20,381 bases of DNA. It comes from JBBRLA01 sp038231615 (GTDB taxonomy: Bacteria > Myxococcota_A > Polyangia > Palsa-1104 > JAEUJZ01). The translations under genes and the position numbers were made by a program. Positions 14,870 through 20,381 of the stretch are shown here, piece after piece. The notes beneath the pieces are model-generated. The model made no database searches. It was not told the origin of the DNA and saw only the letters and a list, made by a program, of their open reading frames with translations. Location of the stretch: assembly GCA_038231615.1 (NCBI GenBank), contig JBBRLA010000065.1, forward strand, positions 1-20,381, written 5' to 3'. How positions within the stretch are numbered: the stretch's first letter is position 1; each line of letters opens with the position of its first letter.

Positions 14870-14992
14870 GTGCGCATTCGCGCTCGTGACCCCGCCTTGC
14901 CGGGTGCGCATCCGCACATGCCCAGGAAACCCACTCGCATCTACAGGCACCCGGGCGCCTTCCAGGGTCCCTTCTGGTGTGCGTTTTCGCAC
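14870..14992. promoter_or_regulatory. Three GTGCG-N4-CGCAC-type palindromes upstream of the FAD monooxygenase
   Basis: The sites are at 14870-14883 (GTGCG-CATT-CGCGC, one mismatch), 14904-14917 (GTGCG-CATC-CGCAC) and 14979-14992 (GTGCG-TTTT-CGCAC). All have 5-bp arms and a 4-nt spacer. The third lies directly before the AT-rich TAATAT at 15000-15005, where a -35 region would be, as expected for an operator. No cognate regulator is identified in the window. Confidence 0.55.
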
Positions 14993-14999
14993 CGCAAAA

Positions 15000-15005
15000 T
15001 AATAT
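15000..15005 (+). promoter_or_regulatory. Possible -10 box of the FAD monooxygenase gene
   Basis: TAATAT lies in an AT-rich run 35 nt before the ATG at 15040. It has no clear -35, and that position is occupied by the third palindrome, so activation or repression through that site is plausible. Confidence 0.35.
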
Positions 15006-15039
15006 TAACTCCCGTCGGTGAGCATGATAGTTTTGCCAC

Positions 15040-16437
15040 ATGCCCATGACGGAACGCGGACCCGATGTCATCGTGGTAGGCGGCGGGGTCACTGGCTGCG
15101 CCGCCGCCGCGGCCCTGGCCGATGGCAAACGTCGCATCCTGGTGCTGGAGGCGCGGCAGGGCCACAAGCCCCGCTTCGCCGGTGAACTCATCCACCCCAC
15201 TGGCGCGCAGGTGCTGGACGACCTGGGCTTCCTGCCGGCCCTGCGCCGGGGCGGCGGCATCGATGTGGACGGCTTCGCCGTGGTGAAGGAGCACGGGGTC
15301 GGCTCCACGGTGCTCCCCTACCGTGAAGTCCCCCATACGCGACCCACTGGTTTCGCCATGGAGCACCGCGACCTGGTCGAGGCCATGCGCGGCGAGATCG
15401 TCCGCCGCCCCGGCATCGAGCTTCGCTACGGGCAAAAGGTGGAGGCCATCCTCCGCGACGGCAACGGCCGGGTCTGCGGGGTGCGCACAGCGTCCGGCAA
15501 GATCCACGCCAAGCTGGTGCTGGGCTGTGATGGCCGCCATTCGAAGGTGCGCCCGCTCCTGCAGCTCCCGGAGCAGGCGCACCTGGTGTCGTTCACCGTC
15601 GCGGTGAAGCTCCCGGGCGCCGCCGCCAGCCTGCCGCACCCGGGGTACGGGCACATCTTCCTGGGGGCGTGGGGGCCGATCCTCATGTACCCGGTCTCGA
15701 ACACCGACGTACGCGGTTGCTTCGACGTGACCAGCGATCTGTCCGGCGGTCCCGCGGGTGCGGCGGACCTTCTGCGCCGGGAGTATGCCGATCACCTGAC
15801 CCCGGCCCTGCGAGAAGGGCTTCTGGCATCCCTTGACCGGGAACGGCCCCAGATCGCCGCTAATGAGGCCATCCGCACCGATCGCTCGGTGATGCCCGGT
15901 GCGGCCATCGTGGGGGACGCGGGCGGTTGCTCGCACCCGCTGACAGCCACCGGGATGACCATCGGTTTCACCGACGCGGCACGCCTGGGGCGGCTGCTGC
16001 GCCCGCTGGGTGACCTGTCCCAAACGGTGCAAGTGGACGCGGCGCTTCAAAGCTACCAGAGCGAACGCTACCGTTTCGTCCGCGCCAGGGAGCTTCTGGC
16101 CAGCGCGCTTTATGAGGTCTTTCGGGCTGCGGACCCGGGGGCGCGAGCGATCCGCCAGGGCATCTTCCGCTACTGGGAGGGCAGCCGTCGGGCCAGGGCG
16201 ACGTCGATGGCGCTGCTCTCCGGGGCGGAGTCGCGCCTCTCGGTGTTTTTTCGCGAATACTTGCAGGTGGTGGGCACCTCCAGCGCGGCGGCCCTTCTGG
16301 GCCACGGCGGGCGGCAGCACCAGGGCGTGCGCATGCCCCCGCGAGAGCGCACCCGGGCGCTCTTCGGCCTGGGCCAGAAGAGCTGGGAGAAGCTGCACCT
16401 GGTCGTGCGCGACGTCAGGCAGGAAGCGCTGCGCTGA
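15040..16437 (+). CDS. FAD-dependent monooxygenase, squalene-epoxidase-like
   Basis: The 465-residue flavoprotein has an N-terminal Rossmann dinucleotide motif (VIVVGGGVTGCAAA, glycines at 14-16 and 19). It continues with GELIHPTGAQVLDDLG (48-63), a GCDGRHSKVR segment (162-171) and GDAGGCSHPLTATGMT (292-307). These correspond to the three FAD-contact regions of class A flavin monooxygenases. The GEL-x-x-P-x-G and HPLTxxGMT patterns are closest to squalene monooxygenases. It could epoxidise a polyprenoid or hydroxylate another lipid-like substrate; a geranylgeranyl-reductase-type flavoprotein is an alternative. The C-terminal 120 residues are basic and may contact membrane. No Shine-Dalgarno is visible before the ATG at 15040 (second ATG at 15046). 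Three palindromes lie upstream. Confidence 0.75.
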   Translation: MPMTERGPDVIVVGGGVTGCAAAAALADGKRRILVLEARQGHKPRFAGELIHPTGAQVLDDLGFLPALRRGGGIDVDGFAVVKEHGVGSTVLPYREVPHTRPTGFAMEHRDLVEAMRGEIVRRPGIELRYGQKVEAILRDGNGRVCGVRTASGKIHAKLVLGCDGRHSKVRPLLQLPEQAHLVSFTVAVKLPGAAASLPHPGYGHIFLGAWGPILMYPVSNTDVRGCFDVTSDLSGGPAGAADLLRREYADHLTPALREGLLASLDRERPQIAANEAIRTDRSVMPGAAIVGDAGGCSHPLTATGMTIGFTDAARLGRLLRPLGDLSQTVQVDAALQSYQSERYRFVRARELLASALYEVFRAADPGARAIRQGIFRYWEGSRRARATSMALLSGAESRLSVFFREYLQVVGTSSAAALLGHGGRQHQGVRMPPRERTRALFGLGQKSWEKLHLVVRDVRQEALR

Positions 16438-16444
16438 GCGAAAG

Positions 16445-16461
16445 GGGAAGTAACTCTTCCC
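16445..16461 (+). terminator. Small hairpin after the FAD monooxygenase stop
   Basis: GGGAAG and CTTCCC flank TAACT, 7 nt after the stop codon. There is no T-run, so termination here is only possible. The rest of the 172-nt gap up to 16609 has two further 5-bp dyads (GGACC/GGTCC at 16544-16559 and GGTAG/CTACC near 16582-16601) and no clear promoter. Confidence 0.3.
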
Positions 16462-16609
16462 TCGGAAGGCGTCCGGTCTACTCAACCCATGTCCGGGTGG
16501 CCGGAACCATGCTGTCCTTACGAGGTGTCAACTTGGCGTGGTCGGACCTGAAACGGTCCATCGGCTCCCTGATCTCCTGTTTGGTAGGCGAAAGCTCTAC
16601 CATGGTTCC

Positions 16610-18229
16610 ATGGTGTCCCTCTCCCGCCTTCTACTAGCACCGCTTTCTTTGTCCTTGGGCATGCCCCATATGACCCCCATGCCCGAGCCATCCCCCTTCT
16701 ACTGGATGCTCGGTGAGGGCCTGGGCCTGCTGATCATCGCCGGGCTGGTGGCCCACTTCGCCCCGGCACGCCGGCAGCGGCTGCGGTTCACCCTGATGCT
16801 GTACATCCTGGCGCTGCTCACCTGGCTGGGCAGCGTGGGCAGCGAGTTCCTCGGCTGGCAGCAATGGCGTCACGAGATCGCCCAGGGCTGCGACCTGCTC
16901 CAGATCCTGGTGCTGATCAACCTGCTGGCGGCGGTCTTCTTCGATCTGGTGCGCCTGTTCTCGCGGCTGACCCTGGCCAGCATCATCACCGACATGGTTT
17001 TGGGGGTATCCTACTTCGTCGCCGTGCTGCATGCCATGAACAAGGGCGGCGTCCACGTCTCCGGCATCGTCGCCACCAGCGCCGTGGTCTCCGGCGTCAT
17101 CGGCCTTTCGCTGGCGCCGACCATCGGCAACGTCCTGGGGGGCGTGGCCCTTCAGCTCGACAACTCCATCAGCGAGGGCGACTGGATCCAGCTTGACCCC
17201 AATACCCAGGGCCGCGTTAAGGAGATACGCTGGCGGCACACGGTCGTCGAGACCCGCAACTGGGACACCATCATCGTGCCCAACGCCACCTTGCTTTCGG
17301 CCAACATCACCATCCTTGGCAAGCGCAGCGACAAGCCGCGGCAGCGGCGCTACTGGGTGTACTTCAACGTCGACTTCCGCCACGCCCCCGAGGAGGTCAT
17401 CCGGGTGGTCACCGAGGCCCTCCAGTTTGCCCCCATCACCAAGGTGGCCGCCGAACCCCCGCCCCACGCCATCTGCCTGGACCTGGCCCGGGACGGCAAG
17501 GACAGCTTCGGGTACTACGCGGCCCGATACTGGCTGACCGACCTGGCCGTGGACGACCCCACCAGCTCCCTCATCCGCGAGCGGATCTTCACCGCCCTGC
17601 AACGGGCCGGCATGTCGCTGGCCATTCCCGCCAGCACGGTCTTTGTCTCCCAGGACGACCCGGCCCACAAAGAGCGCAAGGAGGCCCGCGAGCTGGGCCG
17701 CCGTCTGGACATGCTTTCCGGGCTGGAGCTGTTCCGCGACCTGACCCCCGACGAACTGTCCCAGATCGCCGCGCGCCTGCACCACACTCCCTTTGCCTGC
17801 GGCGAGGTCATGACCCTACAGGGACGCAAGGCTCACTGGCTTTATATTCTTTCCCGCGGCTCGGCGGAGGTCCGCGTGCGCCGCGAGGTACCCGACGCCC
17901 CCGAGGGGGTCATCGAGAAGGTGGTGCGCGAGATCCACGCCCCCGACTTTTTTGGCGAGATGGGCCTGATGACCGGCGAGCCGCGCCTGGCCACGGTGGT
18001 GGCGACGACGCAGGCCGAATGCTACCGCCTGGACAAGGAGGCCTTTCAGAAGATCTTGGAAGAACGGAAGGAGCTGGTCGCGACGATCTCGCTGGTGCTG
18101 GCCCGGCGGCGCAGCGAGCTTGTCGCGGCCCGGGACAATCTGGACGCCGAACAAAAGAAGGCCCACATGGCGGTGGAGCGGGACCGGCTCTTCAACCAGA
18201 TCGAGCGGTTCTTCGGCTTGAAAGGGTAA
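16610..18229 (+). CDS. MscS-family ion channel with C-terminal cyclic-nucleotide-binding domain
   Basis: The 539-residue protein has hydrophobic helices at about 31-50, 59-79, 98-117 and 122-141. The MscS pore helix follows at about 152-183 (VVSGVIGLSLAPTIGNVLGG), then the MscS beta domain (DNSISEGDWIQL and IIVPNATLLSANI). From about 370 a cyclic-nucleotide-binding domain appears: GLELFRDLTPDELSQIA, then FFGEMGLMTGEPRLATVVA (448-466), with the phosphate-binding Glu and Arg in place. A coiled, charged tail ends the protein. This is the layout of the bacterial cyclic-nucleotide-gated (bCNG) branch of the MscS superfamily. Gating by cAMP or cGMP is inferred. The ATG at 16610 is the likeliest start; a GTG at 16538 and ATGs at 16661-16679 are alternatives, none with a strong Shine-Dalgarno. 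Confidence 0.9.
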   Translation: MVSLSRLLLAPLSLSLGMPHMTPMPEPSPFYWMLGEGLGLLIIAGLVAHFAPARRQRLRFTLMLYILALLTWLGSVGSEFLGWQQWRHEIAQGCDLLQILVLINLLAAVFFDLVRLFSRLTLASIITDMVLGVSYFVAVLHAMNKGGVHVSGIVATSAVVSGVIGLSLAPTIGNVLGGVALQLDNSISEGDWIQLDPNTQGRVKEIRWRHTVVETRNWDTIIVPNATLLSANITILGKRSDKPRQRRYWVYFNVDFRHAPEEVIRVVTEALQFAPITKVAAEPPPHAICLDLARDGKDSFGYYAARYWLTDLAVDDPTSSLIRERIFTALQRAGMSLAIPASTVFVSQDDPAHKERKEARELGRRLDMLSGLELFRDLTPDELSQIAARLHHTPFACGEVMTLQGRKAHWLYILSRGSAEVRVRREVPDAPEGVIEKVVREIHAPDFFGEMGLMTGEPRLATVVATTQAECYRLDKEAFQKILEERKELVATISLVLARRRSELVAARDNLDAEQKKAHMAVERDRLFNQIERFFGLKG

Positions 18230-18445
18230 GCGTGGCGACATGAACATCGAAGCGTAGGCAATCCTGCGGTCGGCGCCTCATGCTACCTCTGTTTGAGGGC
18301 GGATGCCCGCAGTTGTCGCGCCGTGGACGACCTTCAGGGCAGCGGCCTCTCTCTGACGGACCTGAGCCGGCCATGAGGGCATCTATGAATTGCTCAAACG
18401 ATTGGCCCCGGTATCTGTAAAAGCGGCCTACTTCGTGGTATGGGC

Positions 18446-20381
18446 ATGAGAATGGAAACTGCTGAAACCTCGGCCGCTCCCTATGTCGGCCGCAATGTTC
18501 CTCGCGGCGATGGCGCCGCCAAGGTCAACGGGACGGCGCGCTACATCGACGACCTGACGATGCCCGGCATGATCTTCGGGGCCACGGTGCGCTCCCGGGT
18601 GCCTCGGGGGATTTTGCGCGAGGTGCGCCTTTTGCCGGACTTCGACTGGTCGGGGATCACGGTGGTGCAGGCCGCGGACGTGCCCGACAACGTGGTGGCG
18701 CTGATCGAGGACGATCAGCCGATCCTGGCGGCGCGGGAGATCCGGCATTGCTATGAACCGGTGGTGCTGCTCTCGTGCGCGGACCCGGAGCGCCTTTTAC
18801 GGGCGGTGGCGGCGGTCACCCTGGTGATCGACGAGTTGCCGCCGGTGCTTACGATGGGCGATTCGCTCTCGCGGAAAGCGGTCATTCACGGCGGTGACAA
18901 CGTGCAGAAGTCCTACGCGATCAACAAGGGGGACATCGCCTTGGGGCGGGCGGAGGCCGAGGTGGTGGTGTCGGGGAGCTACTCGGTCCATCATCAGGAG
19001 CAGCTTTATATCGAGCCGCAGGGGGTCATCTCCTTCTGGGATGAGGACGGGGTGCATGTGCTGGGGTCGCTCCAGTGCCCGTATTATGTACACAAGGCCC
19101 TCAAGCGGGCGTTCGCGCTGGAGGCCGATCGGGTCCACGTGGTGCAGACGGTCACCGGCGGGGGGTTTGGCGGCAAGGAGGAGTATCCCTCGATCATCGC
19201 GGCCCATGCGGCGCTGCTGGCGAAGAAGGCCGGGCAGCCGGTGAAGATGATCTACGGCAGGCAGGAAGACATCGAGGCCACCACCAAGCGGCACCCGGCC
19301 ACGGTGCGCATCACCAGCGGGGCGCGGCGGGACGGGACGTTGACTTCCCTGGAGATCGACATCCTCATGGACGGCGGGGCATACGTGACGCTGACGCCGG
19401 TGGTGCTCTCGCGGGGGACGCTGCACGCGACGGGGCCTTATCGATGCGAACATGTACGCATCACCTCGCGGGCGCTGGCGACGAACACGCCGCCCAACGG
19501 GGCGTTCCGCGGGTTCGGGGCGCCGCAGACCATCTGGGCCATCGAGCGGCACATGGACCGGGTGGCGCAGCGCCTTTCGCTGGACCCGGTGGAGTTGCGG
19601 CGGCGCAACCTGATGGTCCTGGGAGACGTGACCGCCACGGGGCAGCGGCTGACCGAGTCGGTGGGCGGCGAATCGTGCCTGCGGGCGGCGATGGAGAGCA
19701 GCGGCTATGTCGCGCGAAGGGCGGCGTACGATGGGCAGAAGACAGTCACCACGGCGGATGGCCGGCGGGTGCGGCGGGGCATCGGGGCCAGCGTGTTCTT
19801 CCATGGCGCGGGGTTCACCGGATCCGGGGAGCGGCGGCTGAAGGGGCGGGTGCGGATGGACCTGCGCGAAGGCGGGGGACTGACCATTCGCACCGCCAGC
19901 ACGGACATCGGGCAGGGGACGGAGACGATCTTCCGGCAACTGGCGGCGGACGCGGCGCAAATCCCGATGGAGCGGGTGGTCTTCGAGCAGCCTAGCACCA
20001 CCCGGGCGCCGGATTCGGGGCCGACGGTGGCCTCGCGCACGGTGATGGTAGTGGGGAGCATCGTGCATAGCACGGCGAAGGAAATCCGCGAGCGGGTGCG
20101 GGGGCAGGCCGCGGCGCTTTTGGGTTTGCCGGTGGCGGAGGTGGCGGACGCGCCAGGCCGAGGGGATGAAGACTTCGCCGCGGGAGATCGAACGGTGACG
20201 TTCGTGACGGCGGCGGAGGCGCTGTTGAAGCGGGAGCCGGATACCTTCGCGCTGCACCAGTACGAGCCGCCGGGACAGAACCAGTGGGATGACGACACCT
20301 ATACCGGGGATGCGTATCCGGTGTATTCGTGGGGCTGCGACGTGGCCCAGGTGGAGGTGGACGTGGACACCTTCGAGACGC
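18446..20381 (+). CDS. Xanthine dehydrogenase molybdenum-binding subunit (partial, C-terminus beyond window)
   Basis: The visible 645 residues match the large molybdopterin subunit of xanthine dehydrogenases. Residues 15-38 (GRNVPRGDGAAKVNGTARYI) form the usual N-terminal entry. Cofactor-binding motifs are GGGFGGKEE (238-246), AFRGFGAPQ (353-361) and DIGQGTE (487-493). E245, R323 and F357 have exactly the spacing of bovine xanthine oxidase Glu802, Arg880 and Phe914, which handle the purine. This favours purine hydroxylation over a general aldehyde oxidase. The catalytic C-terminal Glu should lie beyond the window. The FAD and 2Fe-2S subunits are not visible and may follow. The ATG at 18446 (or 18452) has no strong ribosome binding site. 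The 216-nt gap before it shows no clear feature. Confidence 0.88.
   Translation, partial: MRMETAETSAAPYVGRNVPRGDGAAKVNGTARYIDDLTMPGMIFGATVRSRVPRGILREVRLLPDFDWSGITVVQAADVPDNVVALIEDDQPILAAREIRHCYEPVVLLSCADPERLLRAVAAVTLVIDELPPVLTMGDSLSRKAVIHGGDNVQKSYAINKGDIALGRAEAEVVVSGSYSVHHQEQLYIEPQGVISFWDEDGVHVLGSLQCPYYVHKALKRAFALEADRVHVVQTVTGGGFGGKEEYPSIIAAHAALLAKKAGQPVKMIYGRQEDIEATTKRHPATVRITSGARRDGTLTSLEIDILMDGGAYVTLTPVVLSRGTLHATGPYRCEHVRITSRALATNTPPNGAFRGFGAPQTIWAIERHMDRVAQRLSLDPVELRRRNLMVLGDVTATGQRLTESVGGESCLRAAMESSGYVARRAAYDGQKTVTTADGRRVRRGIGASVFFHGAGFTGSGERRLKGRVRMDLREGGGLTIRTASTDIGQGTETIFRQLAADAAQIPMERVVFEQPSTTRAPDSGPTVASRTVMVVGSIVHSTAKEIRERVRGQAAALLGLPVAEVADAPGRGDEDFAAGDRTVTFVTAAEALLKREPDTFALHQYEPPGQNQWDDDTYTGDAYPVYSWGCDVAQVEVDVDTFET

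Noticed and set aside
14732..14992. 86-residue minus-strand ORF in the structured intergenic gap
   Set aside because: It runs through the inverted repeat and two of the palindromes, has no ribosome binding site or family features, and its composition looks non-coding.
14941..16485. 514-residue minus-strand ORF opposite the FAD monooxygenase
   Set aside because: It is a high-GC antisense shadow; the plus strand carries three conserved FAD motifs.
18230..18445. Small gene or RNA between the channel and xanthine dehydrogenase genes
   Set aside because: Short ORFs here lack start signals and family features, and no stable repeat or hairpin pair stood out.
18797..20257. 486-residue minus-strand ORF opposite the xanthine dehydrogenase gene
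   Set aside because: It is Arg/His/Pro-rich without any domain; the plus strand holds conserved molybdopterin motifs.

Overview
The window is a very GC-rich, densely packed bacterial chromosomal segment with lipoproteins, TPR/two-helix envelope proteins, a menaquinone-type methyltransferase and long antisense ORF shadows typical of high-GC coding. Gene content and style suggest a Myxococcota or other former delta-proteobacterial lineage; this is an inference from gene flavour, not from a marker gene. No rRNA, tRNA, CRISPR array, transposase or phage gene was seen.

Layout. From 1 to 3416 three genes lie on the minus strand: a class I methyltransferase, a TPR plus periplasmic-binding lipoprotein of the LpoA/Leu-Ile-Val-binding type, and the start of an unidentified protein. 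A divergent intergenic region with a 30-bp-period repeat leads to an exported DUF1571-like protein carrying a LysM module (3742-4590). That gene converges, with overlapping stop codons, on a TPR membrane protein (4587-5375, minus). Next come a membrane-anchored MutS-family ATPase (5512-7611) and a DUF362 protein (7626-8918). A 49-residue lmo0937-type membrane microprotein sits on the minus strand at 8948-9097.

From 9485 to 12915 four plus-strand genes form a probable quinone-linked unit: a long-chain polyprenyl diphosphate synthase (isoprenoid tail), a UbiE/MenG methyltransferase (ring methylation), a DAHP synthase (entry to the shikimate/chorismate pathway that supplies the ring), and a GbsR/MarR-type regulator. 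The last three are tightly joined: a 4-nt GTGA overlap, then an 88-nt overlap. A secreted alpha/beta-hydrolase lipoprotein (12929-14446, minus) converges on them.

The 593-bp divergent gap 14447-15039 is the most structured non-coding stretch. It holds a 195-bp element with about 30-bp terminal inverted repeats and three internal hairpins, placed directly upstream of the hydrolase ribosome binding site. It also holds a separate 21-bp perfect inverted repeat in AT-rich DNA, and three GTGCG-N4-CGCAC-type palindromes upstream of a squalene-epoxidase-like FAD monooxygenase (15040-16437). After that come an MscS-family channel with a C-terminal cyclic-nucleotide-binding domain (16610-18229) and the first 645 residues of a xanthine dehydrogenase molybdenum subunit that runs off the right edge.

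Most genes belong to recognisable families. The best candidates for something undescribed are the structured 14.4-15.0 kb intergenic region, the membrane-embedded MutS homologue, the LysM inserted into a DUF1571-like protein, and the quinone/shikimate gene unit with its own regulator.
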